From contig NZ_PBYA01000027.1 in NCBI RefSeq assembly GCF_002729955.1, forward strand, positions 62,001 through 126,000: 64,000 nucleotides of DNA, given 5' to 3'. Both the position numbers and the translations under genes were made by a program. Under the pieces are notes generated by a model. That model saw nothing but the letters and a program-made list of their open reading frames with translations, did not search any database and was not told where the DNA came from. Each line of letters opens with the position of its first letter. The stretch's first letter is position 1. The stretch is from Salinisphaera sp. GTDB taxonomy: Bacteria > Pseudomonadota > Gammaproteobacteria > Nevskiales > Salinisphaeraceae. Positions 33,895 to 44,107 of this stretch are shown in pieces.

Positions 33895-34680
33895 TCAGTC
33901 GTTTGTTGCTTGTTCAGTCGGCTGGGCTTTATTTGCGGCATTCTCGCCCTCACGCCTAGGCGCGCTGGACGGCTCGGGCTGCGACACGGATCGTGTTTCA
34001 CCAGCGGCAGGTGGCGACTGCTCGGCAACCACCGAGCAGTTCGGATGCGCGCTATCGTCGATACGAACCGAGATTTCATTCGCGTTCCGAATAAGCTGAT
34101 TGCCATGCTCGCCCTGGAACGTATCGCTGTGTTCGGTCACAGGCATGCCGAGCCGCCGATTGCCCAGCCGCACCACTGCCCGCTCCGGCTGTATCGCCGC
34201 CGCGAAATGAAAACCGTCGCCACAACGAAACTGTTGGAAGCTCAGGTCGGCGTCGGTAGCATTCGGAACCAGTTTAAGCGCGATATCAGAATCATTTTCC
34301 AGTGGTTTGATATTTCTCGGCTTTTCCGAATGCCAAAGGATGGTTCCATCCGCCGACAGTATCTCGCCACGCAGTCCGTAGTCGCCATCGGGGTCGATGA
34401 GGTTGCGTTCGATATCGACCGTGAACTTGATCGACTTGCCGTCGAGATCATGGAGCGTGCGCTCCGCCACGATGCGCTTATCGCCGCCACCGGCTCGGTG
34501 CTCGAATATACTGATGCGTGCGGTCGCTTTGTCGGGCAACGCCTGGGCCCCGCCGAGATCGAGTGCGCCGGCCACTGTGACGGTGCTCTCCTTGCCCTGC
34601 CCGCAGCCGGATACGAATAACATCGTAGCGAGGCCCAGAACCGCCAGGGAAACAACTCGACAAAAACCTTTATTCGACAT
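33895..34680 (-). CDS. YbaY-like lipoprotein fused to an MliC-like lysozyme-inhibitor domain
   Basis: A 261-residue lipoprotein: lipobox FVSGC with the acylated Cys at 26. Residues ~33-125 fit the YbaY fold (VTVAGALDLGG, ATARISIFE, IKFTVDIERNLIDPDGDYGL). Residues ~147-215 resemble MliC/PliC C-type lysozyme inhibitors: FRCGDGFHF, AVVRLGNRRLGMP and a closing HPNCSV, giving the conserved cysteine pair. The last 45 residues are a Pro/Ser/Glu low-complexity tail. The MliC catalytic-site-binding loop is poorly conserved, so inhibitor activity is uncertain. Located 12 bases after the Tag-like gene on the same strand. Confidence 0.72.
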   Translation of the reverse strand: MSNKGFCRVVSLAVLGLATMLFVSGCGQGKESTVTVAGALDLGGAQALPDKATARISIFEHRAGGGDKRIVAERTLHDLDGKSIKFTVDIERNLIDPDGDYGLRGEILSADGTILWHSEKPRNIKPLENDSDIALKLVPNATDADLSFQQFRCGDGFHFAAAIQPERAVVRLGNRRLGMPVTEHSDTFQGEHGNQLIRNANEISVRIDDSAHPNCSVVAEQSPPAAGETRSVSQPEPSSAPRREGENAANKAQPTEQATND

Positions 34681-34692
34681 TCGATATCCGTA

Positions 34693-35361
34693 TTAATCTA
34701 TTGATAATGCGAGAATTTGACTGATCTGACACAGGGGGCGTTCGCTTTCTTCGTGCCAGGCGTCAAATACGCTTTGAATTTGCATGAGCGCAGCACGACT
34801 GCTGGTGCGCCCCTGATAGGCGCCCCATTCATCCAGTGCCCGCACGACCCAGTTGGTGAGCAGGAAGGTGTCCTTGCCACACATGCGCAGAAACGCCGGC
34901 GCCGAATTGCCGCCCAGCTGGCTAAAGCGTGCACGCAGCTCCAGCCACAGCTCGACGGTTTCGTCCTCTGCCCAGTCTGCAAGCCACACGCCGAAGCTAC
35001 CGAATTCCGCAATGATCGCCTGCATCGCAATCGCGTTATCGCGTACCGCAAAGATTTTCTTCCGGTGACGAATAAGCGCCTCGTCGCGTGCCAGCCGTTG
35101 CAGGTCGGTGTCGTCAAGAGCGGCGACCGCGTCGACGTTGAAGTCGGCGAAGGCAATCTCGAAGGCAGGCCAGCGGGCGTCAACGAGACGGTGGGTCAGC
35201 CCGGCCCTGAATACCCGGCGATTCATCACCGACAGATAACGATCGTCGCCGATCATGGCGAGCGACTCGGGTGGTTCGGGCCGTATCAGGCGCGACTCGA
35301 GCGCATCGATGCTCCCCAGACGCTCACAGGCCCGCTGCTCTACAACCGAGAATTCGGTCAT
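34693..35361 (-). CDS. Tag-like (3-methyladenine glycosylase I family) protein, probably divergent
   Basis: A 222-residue protein. The central part matches the Tag family helical core: RAGLTHRLVDARWPAFEIAF, then DLQRLARDEALIRHRKKIFA and NAIAMQAIIAEFGSFG. The zinc-site cysteines and histidines of E. coli Tag (N-terminal MxRCxW, C-terminal HxxxC) are absent, and the catalytic Glu before the AGLSW motif appears to be Arg by eye. It may therefore be a structural relative with a changed activity. The start is taken at the ATG 35361; 35385 is also open. It may be cotranscribed with the lipoprotein gene. Confidence 0.7.
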   Translation of the reverse strand: MTEFSVVEQRACERLGSIDALESRLIRPEPPESLAMIGDDRYLSVMNRRVFRAGLTHRLVDARWPAFEIAFADFNVDAVAALDDTDLQRLARDEALIRHRKKIFAVRDNAIAMQAIIAEFGSFGVWLADWAEDETVELWLELRARFSQLGGNSAPAFLRMCGKDTFLLTNWVVRALDEWGAYQGRTSSRAALMQIQSVFDAWHEESERPLCQISQILALSID

Positions 35362-35522
35362 ACGGTAGGTTCTCTTCGATAACAAACCGAAGTTTACCGT
35401 AGATAATCAGTGTATACGCCGACTTAGCGCATTTGTGTCAATCGCCGGGCATATTATTGCGCGCAACCCTTCGATCAAACACCGCTGCGCACTCTTTGCA
35501 CGGTCGATCCAGACGGCGGCGC

Positions 35523-35545
35523 AAAAAAGGGGCCGAAGCCCCTTT
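35523..35545 (-). terminator. intrinsic terminator of the monooxygenase gene
   Basis: On the minus strand, AAAGGGGC-TTCG-GCCCCTTT followed by TTT: an 8-bp stem with a stable UUCG loop and a T tract, 17 bases past the stop codon. Confidence 0.88.
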
Positions 35546-35561
35546 CCCGTTAAAGTGATTT

Positions 35562-37364
35562 CTAGCTTCTATGGTGCGCGGGTTGTTGGCCATAAACCGG
35601 CGTATCCAGACCCTCCATTCGCGCCTTGAGCTGCAACGCTAGAAAGTGAGAATAAAACCTTGATTGTGCTAGGTTCCCGCCATGAAACCAGAGCGCTTCC
35701 TGCTGGGTTGGCTTCCACATATTGCGCTGTTCGCCTTCCCACGGACCCGGGTCTTTGGGCGTGTCGGACCCCAGCCCCCATACCTTGCCGACCTTGTCGG
35801 CCACGTCCTGGGAAATGAGGTCGGCGGCCCAACCGTTCATCGATCCGTAGCCGGTGGCATAAATCACGACGTCTGCCGGGATCTCGCGTCCATCTTCGAG
35901 CTGTACGCTGTTTTCGGTCAGGCGGGCCACCTCCGCGCCGCTTTGCAGCTTTATACGGCCGTCGATGATCATTTGCGAGGCGCCGACATCGATGTAATAG
36001 CCGGAAGCCCGCCGCAGGTATTTCATGAAAAGCCCGGAATCGTCGGGGCCGAAGTCGAGCATGAAGCCGGCCTGTTCCAGTTGCTCATAGAAGTCGGCAT
36101 CGACCCGGCGTATCTCGTCGAACAGCGGCTTCTGGAAGTCGGCAAGGATTGCGTAGGGGATGGAGGCAAAGAGCATATCCGCCTTTTCGGTGGTGATGCC
36201 GTTCGCCAGGGCCTCCTCCGAGTAAAGCGGACCCAGCGCATACTTCATCAACGATTCGGACCGCGAGATATGCGTCGACGAGCGCTGGATCATGGTGACA
36301 TCGCCGCCATTTTCCGCGAGCGCGGCACAGATATCGTGTGCCGAATTGTTCGAACCGATGACCGCGACCTTCTTGTCCGTCATCCCGTCCGGGCCCGGAT
36401 GTTCGGAGGAATGCTGCTGGATACCGGCAAAGACATCCTGGCCGTCGATTTGCGGAACGTTGGCCTTCGCGGACATGCCGGTGGCCAGTACCAGCTGGCG
36501 TGGCTTGAGGGTGATGGTTTCCCCGTCGCGTTCGACCTCCACCGTCCATGTACCCGAGGCTTCGTCGTAGCTCGCCCCGCGGGCTTCGGTCGAGCCCCAG
36601 TAATTCAGCTCCATGACACGCGCATACATCTCCAGCCAGTCGCCGATCTTGTCCTTGGGCGCGAAGACCGGCCAGTTGCGCGGGAATTTGATATAAGGCA
36701 GATGGTCGTACCAGACCGGGTCGTGCAGGCATAGCGACTTGTAGCGCTTGCGCCAGGAATCCCCGGCCCGTTCGTTCTTCTCGATGATCAGAGCCGGCAC
36801 GCCGAGTTGACGCAGGCGTGCGCCCAGGGCGATACCGCCCTGCCCGCCGCCAATGATCAGCACATAAGGCTGTGTATCCACACCCAGCGAGGCCAGCTCC
36901 TGCTCGCGTTCCTCCTTCCAGCTGGGCTTGCCCTGATCGTCGCCGTGCTTCGCACCCAGCGGGCGGCTGGTGCCGGTGGCTTCTTCGTGGCCCTTGAGCT
37001 CGTCCATCGTGGTGAGCAACGTCCAGATCAGGCCGTTCTTGATACGCATGAACCCGGTCCCGCGGGCTACCGCGGTTTCGAACACAATCCAGGCTTCGAT
37101 GACGCCGTCGGTTTCGGTGACCGTTTCGCGTGCGTCCAGCGCCCAGTCGTGCGGCCGGGTCTGTTCGAGGCAGTGCGAGAGCATGTCCCGGATCCCCGTT
37201 TTGCCCTCCGCGGTCTTGATGTTCCACGTGAAAGCGAGCATATCCCGCCAATAACACTCGCCAGCGAACAATTCGAGGGCTGCCTCGATGTCATTCTGTG
37301 CCAGTGCGTCCTCGAGACGATTGAGTACGTTGTTGGCCTGTACGGCCACGGTCGTGTCCAGCAT
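35562..37364 (-). CDS. FAD-dependent monooxygenase with N-terminal SnoaL-like domain
   Basis: A 600-residue fusion. Residues 1-125 form a SnoaL/NTF2-like domain (VLNRLEDALAQNDIEAALEL, CYWRDMLAFTW). Residues ~165-590 form a flavin monooxygenase: FAD motif IIGGGQGG at 171-177, PVWYDHLPYIKFPRNWPVF, an FxGxxxH-like DVFAGIQQHSSEH, NADPH motif VAVIGSNNSAHDI and the C-terminal ATGYGS. Proteins of this layout are annotated as FMO/Baeyer-Villiger-type oxygenases; the substrate is unknown. AGGAGA precedes the ATG. It has a sigma-54 promoter and is downstream of an AcoR-type activator on the same strand, which points to induction by a small organic substrate. Confidence 0.88.
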   Translation of the reverse strand: MLDTTVAVQANNVLNRLEDALAQNDIEAALELFAGECYWRDMLAFTWNIKTAEGKTGIRDMLSHCLEQTRPHDWALDARETVTETDGVIEAWIVFETAVARGTGFMRIKNGLIWTLLTTMDELKGHEEATGTSRPLGAKHGDDQGKPSWKEEREQELASLGVDTQPYVLIIGGGQGGIALGARLRQLGVPALIIEKNERAGDSWRKRYKSLCLHDPVWYDHLPYIKFPRNWPVFAPKDKIGDWLEMYARVMELNYWGSTEARGASYDEASGTWTVEVERDGETITLKPRQLVLATGMSAKANVPQIDGQDVFAGIQQHSSEHPGPDGMTDKKVAVIGSNNSAHDICAALAENGGDVTMIQRSSTHISRSESLMKYALGPLYSEEALANGITTEKADMLFASIPYAILADFQKPLFDEIRRVDADFYEQLEQAGFMLDFGPDDSGLFMKYLRRASGYYIDVGASQMIIDGRIKLQSGAEVARLTENSVQLEDGREIPADVVIYATGYGSMNGWAADLISQDVADKVGKVWGLGSDTPKDPGPWEGEQRNMWKPTQQEALWFHGGNLAQSRFYSHFLALQLKARMEGLDTPVYGQQPAHHRS

Positions 37365-37463
37365 GGACTCTCCTCCTTGGCTTTTTCGGGGCCGCTCGAG
37401 AGTTTCGAGTGACCCCGTTTTTGTATTGTTTGAACCAGCGAAAACCCGTCATCGAGAGCGATC

Positions 37464-37499
37464 GCGTATGCATACCGACGCATGGATATGGGCATACGC
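37464..37499. promoter_or_regulatory. inverted repeat in the monooxygenase leader
   Basis: GCGTATGC at 37464-37471 is matched by GCATACGC at 37492-37499; the left arm also lies in the perfect palindrome GTATGCATAC (37466-37475). It lies downstream of the predicted sigma-54 start site, so it could fold in the mRNA or bind a second regulator. Confidence 0.4.
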
Positions 37500-37546
37500 T
37501 TAGGGCCATGATCGCTTCGCCCTCTAATGACGGTTGACGGATTGGG

Positions 37547-37562
37547 AGCAATAGCCATGCCG
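37547..37562 (-). promoter_or_regulatory. sigma-54 promoter of the monooxygenase gene
   Basis: On the minus strand CGGCAT-N5-TTGCT, a good match to TGGCAC-N5-TTGCW, with exact GG-N10-GC spacing. Transcription would start near 37536, about 170 bases before the monooxygenase ATG. An AcoR-type sigma-54 activator gene lies just upstream. Confidence 0.65.
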
Positions 37563-37569
37563 TTCTTTC

Positions 37570-37627
37570 AACGCATTGTTTTATATGCGTTAAGCGCTCG
37601 ATTCCTGCGTGCTGTAACGCATGCGCT
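37570..37627. promoter_or_regulatory. activator-site-like repeats upstream of the sigma-54 promoter
   Basis: AACGCAT-N8-ATGCGTT at 37570-37591 is a perfect 7-bp inverted repeat. A third copy of the half site, AACGCAT, is at 37616-37622 and overlaps ATGCGCT. They lie 8-65 bases upstream of the -24 element, between the activator gene and its presumed target, so they are likely binding sites for the activator; the first is closer than usual. Confidence 0.5.
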
Positions 37628-37663
37628 GCAACAGGTATTTCCACAGGTGTGGCGGCAGGCGTG

Positions 37664-39526
37664 TCAGTTTCGCGCGCGCTTGAGCCAGCGATGCACGGTC
37701 GAACGGTCGACGCCCAGCTCGCGGGCGAGCGCTGATACGTTGCCATGGCACTGATCGAGCTTATGCAGCAGCGACGGGCCCTGACCATGCGGTTGGCGAA
37801 TCCTCTCGGGCAGGTCTTTCTCACGAACCAGGCCGTCGTCGCAGAGCGCGGCAGCAACCTCCAGGGCATTGCGCAGCTCACGAAGATTGCCGGGCCAGCG
37901 ATAGGCGCGAAGCAGGCGCTGCGCCCCGGGTTCGAGCCGATAGTGCGCTTGGTGGCGACGCCCGATATCGACGAGCAGTTCGTCCAGCAGCGTATCGAGA
38001 TCGCTGCGTTCGCGTAACGGCGGCAGGTGCAGCGTCGCGGCGTTGAGGCGGTAATAAAGATCTTCGCGAAAACGCCCTTCCGCGACCCGCGTTTCCAACG
38101 CCTGATGGGTCGCCGACACCAGCCGCAGTTCGACCGGCCGCGGCTCTACCCCGCCTACCGGCACGACTTCGTTCTCGGAGAGCACACGTAGCAAACGTGT
38201 TTGCAGCGATAAGGGCATATCGCCGATTTCGTCCAGAAACAGGGTCCCGCCCTGGGCGGATTCGATCAGCCCGGTTCGGCCCTTGCGGTCCGCGCCGGTG
38301 AAAGCATGGGGCACATGGCCAAACAACTCGGACTCGATCAGCTGTTCGGGAATCGCGGCGCAATTGACGGCCACGAAGCGCCCGCCCTCGCTACATTCCG
38401 CATGAATGGCCCGGGCGAGCACCTCCTTGCCGCTGCCGGTTTCACCCTGAATGAGGATCGGAATACGGCGCGCCGCCAGTTTGGCGGCACGCGTTTGCAG
38501 TTCTTGCACGGCCGCATCGCACTGGTCGGCCACGGCCGCCGGCTCGGCCCGCGGCATCGATATGACCGGGCCGGCTGAGCGGCGACCGTGGGCCGGCGAC
38601 ATCGCGCTGGCAAACAGCAATGGTTCGCCGTTGACGTGCAGCAGCCGCTGCCCGGCCGGCTGACCGCGCATGAACGCGGGCAGGTCGTCGATACCGATAT
38701 CGAAAAGCGAGGAAATGGGGCAGCCGATCAATGCCCGGGCTGAGCCAACCGACCAGCCGAGCTGACTGCCCAGGGCTGCGAGACCACTGGCCGTGACACC
38801 GGAAATACGCCCCGCGCCGTCGAGCGACAAAGCCGCATCGGGTGCGGTATCCAGAAAATCGGGCGTACGCGCGAGCCGCAATACCCACTCGTCGCCGGTT
38901 CGGGCCACCAGATTGGCCATTTCGATACGTCGTGCCGTGGCCTTGGCCAGATGCAGGGCCAGCCGCTGGCTGCTTTTGGGCACGGGTGAGCGCAGCTGCG
39001 ACATATCCAGCACCGCGGCCAACTCGCCTCGGGTGTCAAAGATGGGCGCGGCGGTACAGGTCAGCGATGCATGGGTCGTATCGAAATGGTCATCCTGATG
39101 GATCACCACCGGTTCGCCGCTGACCAGACAGGCGCCGACCGCACAGGTGCCGGCACGGCTTTCCGACCACTCGGCCCCCAGATACAGCCCGGCGCGCCGC
39201 AGTTCGTCATCCAGGCGCGGATGGCCCAGATAATCCACGGCGACGCCGCGTGCATCGGAGAGCAGCAGCACGTAGTCGTCGGATGCAACCTGGTCGAACA
39301 GCGATGCCAGGCCGGCGCGGCTGATACGAATCAACGCTTCTGCCTGTTCCTGATGCTCGCGCAGGCGTGCCTGCGGAACGATATAGGCATTTCGGGCGTT
39401 GGCCGGGTCCAGCCTGTAGTCGTTCACGCAGCGACGCCACGATTGCACCACCGCGTCGTCGCGCGCGCTGCAGGCGCCTCCTGTAACGCGCTCGATCTCC
39501 TTGACGTGCGATTCTATTGAAATCAT
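37664..39526 (-). CDS. AcoR-family sigma-54-dependent transcriptional activator
   Basis: A 620-residue enhancer-binding protein. Residues ~75-200 form a GAF sensor (AGTCAVGACLVSGEPVVIH, SLTCTAAPIFD); ~220-320 a PAS-like part; ~335-560 the AAA+ domain with Walker A GETGSGKE, GGTLFLDEIGDMP and WPGNLREL; the C terminus is a Fis-type helix-turn-helix (NVSALARELGVDRSTVHRWL). The sigma-54 contact loop reads HAFTGA (407-412) instead of GAFTGA, a clear change of the first Gly to His. The start at 39526 has AAGGAG. It faces away from the FadH-like gene and towards the sigma-54-type monooxygenase promoter, its probable target. Confidence 0.92.
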   Translation of the reverse strand: MISIESHVKEIERVTGGACSARDDAVVQSWRRCVNDYRLDPANARNAYIVPQARLREHQEQAEALIRISRAGLASLFDQVASDDYVLLLSDARGVAVDYLGHPRLDDELRRAGLYLGAEWSESRAGTCAVGACLVSGEPVVIHQDDHFDTTHASLTCTAAPIFDTRGELAAVLDMSQLRSPVPKSSQRLALHLAKATARRIEMANLVARTGDEWVLRLARTPDFLDTAPDAALSLDGAGRISGVTASGLAALGSQLGWSVGSARALIGCPISSLFDIGIDDLPAFMRGQPAGQRLLHVNGEPLLFASAMSPAHGRRSAGPVISMPRAEPAAVADQCDAAVQELQTRAAKLAARRIPILIQGETGSGKEVLARAIHAECSEGGRFVAVNCAAIPEQLIESELFGHVPHAFTGADRKGRTGLIESAQGGTLFLDEIGDMPLSLQTRLLRVLSENEVVPVGGVEPRPVELRLVSATHQALETRVAEGRFREDLYYRLNAATLHLPPLRERSDLDTLLDELLVDIGRRHQAHYRLEPGAQRLLRAYRWPGNLRELRNALEVAAALCDDGLVREKDLPERIRQPHGQGPSLLHKLDQCHGNVSALARELGVDRSTVHRWLKRARN

Positions 39527-39560
39527 GCCGCACTCTCCTTTCGAGTCGACACTGGCATAG

Positions 39561-41699
<2,139 letters not shown>

Positions 41700-41720
41700 G
41701 CCAAGGCGTACGACGCCCGC

Positions 41721-41752
41721 GCGGGCGACGGCAATACAAGGCCGTCGCCCGC
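41721..41752 (+). terminator. terminator-like hairpin after the FadH-like gene
   Basis: A perfect 12-bp stem, GCGGGCGACGGC/GCCGTCGCCCGC, with an 8-base loop, 21 bases past the stop. Only a poor pyrimidine tract (ATCTTCTG) follows, so it may terminate partially or protect the 3' end. Confidence 0.6.
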
Positions 41753-41907
41753 ATCTTCTGCGCTCCAGAAAGACCGTCGTCGCTGGCACCGGAGCAGACG
41801 GCCTAGCCCGACTCTACGTCGAATGATCAAGGCGCGGCATTTTGCATGCGTGCGCAATACGGCCACACTGTGTGCATCATGCAGTCGCCACAGCCCGGTT
41901 ACCCCCG

Positions 41908-43344
41908 ATGACCGATCTCAACAAGAGTCTGGGCCTGTTCGGCCTTATCGCGATGGGCGCGGCCGGCGTACTCGGTACGAGCTGGATTTATACCAACGGC
42001 GAGTTCTTTGCCGCCTACGGCGCGGGCGGCGAAATATTCGGCCTGATCATCGGCGCGGTGCTGGCCGCCTGTGTCGCCTCGGCCTATGCCGAGCTGGCGT
42101 CGCGCTACCCGCGTGCCGGTGGCGAAATCGTGTATGCGTTCGTGGCCTTCGGGCGGCCCACGGCGTTTGTCGCCGGCTGGCTGTTGATCGGTGCCTATGT
42201 CAGTTCACTGGCGTTCTATGTTGCAGCCGCCGGCGGCCTGCTGGCACGCGTCTTTCCCGCTATCGATAGCGGCGCGCTCTATACACTGGCCGGCGAAACG
42301 GTCCATGCACCGGTTCTGATCATTGGCGCGGTGCTGGCAATCGCCGTCTATGCAATCAATCGCCGCGGGCTGAAAGTGGGCGGCGGCGTGCAGGTCTTGT
42401 TGTTCGCGGCCATGCTGCTGATCGGGCTGGGTTTGACCGTCGTAGGCTTTGCCCATGGCGAGCGCGCCAATTTCTGGCCGGCCTATGCGGCCGACGGCCG
42501 GCCCATCGCCGATACGCTGAGGTTCGTGTTGCCGGCGATGACCTTTCTGACCGGTTTTTCACTGGTGGGCATGCTCGCCGAAGACGCACGCCTGTCCCCG
42601 CGACGCATCGGCATCGCCGTCGTGATCACGGTCCTGCTGGCCGGTACGTTCTATGTCGTGGTGCTTACCGCCTCGGCATGGATCATCCCCTGGCAACGCA
42701 CCGCCGAACTCGAGCAGGGCACGATCGATGCCTATCGTATCGCCGGCTTTCCCGTTCTGGCCTGGGGTGCCTACGTGATCGCCCTGCTCGGGCTTCTGAC
42801 CAGCTTCATCGCGCTGTTCGTAGCCAGCTCGCGGGTGATGCTGGCGCTGGCCCGTGCCGGCATATTTCCGCCTGTCTTCGCCCGCGTCGACCCGCACCGG
42901 GGCACGCCCGATACCGCCCTGCTGTTCACGCTGAATCTGGTGCTGGCGCTCGGCTGGCTCGGCGAAGCGGCGCTGACCTGGTTTCTGGATACCGGCGGCA
43001 TCTATATCGGCCTGGCCTGGCTGCTGGCCGTGGCCAGCCTGTACCGCATACGCGCCCGACAGCCGGATGCCGAAGCGCCCTACCGCGTGCGCTGGCTGAT
43101 GTTGCCCGTGATCGGCGCCCTCGCCGCCACGGCCATCATCCTGGCCACACTGCTACCGGGCACGGGCATGTCGCTGCTCTGGCCGCATGAATACCTCATT
43201 CTGCTCGGCTGGCTTGTGCTGGGCGTGGTCATCTACGGTCTTGCACCGCCTGCGATGAGCCGGGACCAGGCGCTGACCGCGCTGCTCGGCACGGGGCAGA
43301 CAAACGCTGCTTCACCGCCTACCGGCAAGGAGAGTGCTCAGTGA
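41908..43344 (+). CDS. APC-family amino acid permease
   Basis: A 478-residue integral membrane protein of about 12 helices. The first helix has the APC signature (GLFGLIAMGAAGVLGTSWIY), and the conserved loop SRYPRAGGEIVYAF and SRVMLALARAGIFPPVFARV are present. The ATG at 41908 starts just before helix 1; the frame is open upstream without support. It probably imports an amino acid or small peptide derivative by cation symport. Its stop overlaps the start of the VanX-family dipeptidase in GTGA, so the two are coupled, which suggests that they handle the same compound. Confidence 0.88.
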   Translation: MTDLNKSLGLFGLIAMGAAGVLGTSWIYTNGEFFAAYGAGGEIFGLIIGAVLAACVASAYAELASRYPRAGGEIVYAFVAFGRPTAFVAGWLLIGAYVSSLAFYVAAAGGLLARVFPAIDSGALYTLAGETVHAPVLIIGAVLAIAVYAINRRGLKVGGGVQVLLFAAMLLIGLGLTVVGFAHGERANFWPAYAADGRPIADTLRFVLPAMTFLTGFSLVGMLAEDARLSPRRIGIAVVITVLLAGTFYVVVLTASAWIIPWQRTAELEQGTIDAYRIAGFPVLAWGAYVIALLGLLTSFIALFVASSRVMLALARAGIFPPVFARVDPHRGTPDTALLFTLNLVLALGWLGEAALTWFLDTGGIYIGLAWLLAVASLYRIRARQPDAEAPYRVRWLMLPVIGALAATAIILATLLPGTGMSLLWPHEYLILLGWLVLGVVIYGLAPPAMSRDQALTALLGTGQTNAASPPTGKESAQ

Positions 43345-44051
43345 CTGACCGCCCGGTCCCCGTCGCCGACCCGGTGGATACCGACCGTGTTCGCCACCTG
43401 CCCATCGTCGACAACGGCGAAGCGCTGGTGCCGGCAAGCCTGGCGCCGGACCGGCTTCTGGTGCGACCGCGCTACCATCTGGAAGGTCTACCCGGCGCCC
43501 TGCCCGAGTGCTTCGTACGCGAAGGCGTGCTGGAACGGCTGCTACAGGCGGCCGCGCTGCTGCCTTCCGGCTATCGGCTGGTGTTGTTCGATGCGTGGCG
43601 CCCGCTGGCCCTGCAACGCTGGCTGTTCGAGCGCTTTGCCCGTGAACTCGAACAAGGCGGCGGGCTTGAGCATATCGATGAATTCGTATCCCGACCGATG
43701 CCGGATCCCGCCCAGAGCCCGCCCTATCATCTGACCGGCGGCGCGGTCGATCTGTCCATCGCCAACGACCGGGGGCGGCTATTGGATATGGGCAGCGGTT
43801 TCGATGCCATGAGCGATGCCTCGCATACGGCGTACTTCGAAACCGCGGCCGGAGATGATACGCAGCGCTTTCGCTGGCGCGACAATCGGCGCCTGCTCTA
43901 CCACGCCATGAACGATGCCGGCTTCGTCAACCTGCCCAGCGAATGGTGGCACTACGACTACGGCGATCAGCTATGGGCCACGCTGGGCAGCCACGAGCAC
44001 GCACTTTATGGCGCTGCGGAGCCTGCGTTTCGCTGGGGTGAGCTGTCTTAG
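43341..44051 (+). CDS. VanX-family D-Ala-D-Ala dipeptidase
   Basis: A 236-residue zinc peptidase of the M15D family. The zinc motif SxHxxGxAxD appears as PPYHLTGGAVDLSI, the C-terminal catalytic Glu and zinc His as SEWWHYDYGDQ, and the substrate Arg as LFDAWRPLALQRW. No signal peptide: it acts in the cytoplasm. GTG start at 43341 after AAGGAG, overlapping the permease stop. Outside vancomycin-resistance clusters, such enzymes recycle D-Ala-D-Ala from the cell wall as a nutrient; coupling to a permease fits that role. No vanA or vanH is nearby, so a resistance function is unlikely. Confidence 0.9.
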   Translation: MTDRPVPVADPVDTDRVRHLPIVDNGEALVPASLAPDRLLVRPRYHLEGLPGALPECFVREGVLERLLQAAALLPSGYRLVLFDAWRPLALQRWLFERFARELEQGGGLEHIDEFVSRPMPDPAQSPPYHLTGGAVDLSIANDRGRLLDMGSGFDAMSDASHTAYFETAAGDDTQRFRWRDNRRLLYHAMNDAGFVNLPSEWWHYDYGDQLWATLGSHEHALYGAAEPAFRWGELS

Positions 44052-44093
44052 GGCGTGTCCTCACACGCCAAGGCGGCGCAACGGCTTCGCCTT
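44052..44093. terminator. hairpins between the convergent dipeptidase and recQ genes
   Basis: GGCGTGT-CCTC-ACACGCC (44052-44069), followed by AAGGCG/CGCCTT (44070-44093). They fill the 56-base convergent gap and may terminate transcription from either side, though neither has a long T tract. Confidence 0.45.
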
Positions 44094-44107
44094 TGCCTGG
44101 CGAGCGA

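Noticed and set aside
43341-44051. Vancomycin resistance (vanX) function
   Set aside because: No vanH, vanA or VanRS neighbours; Gram-negative host; coupling to a permease points to nutrient recycling.
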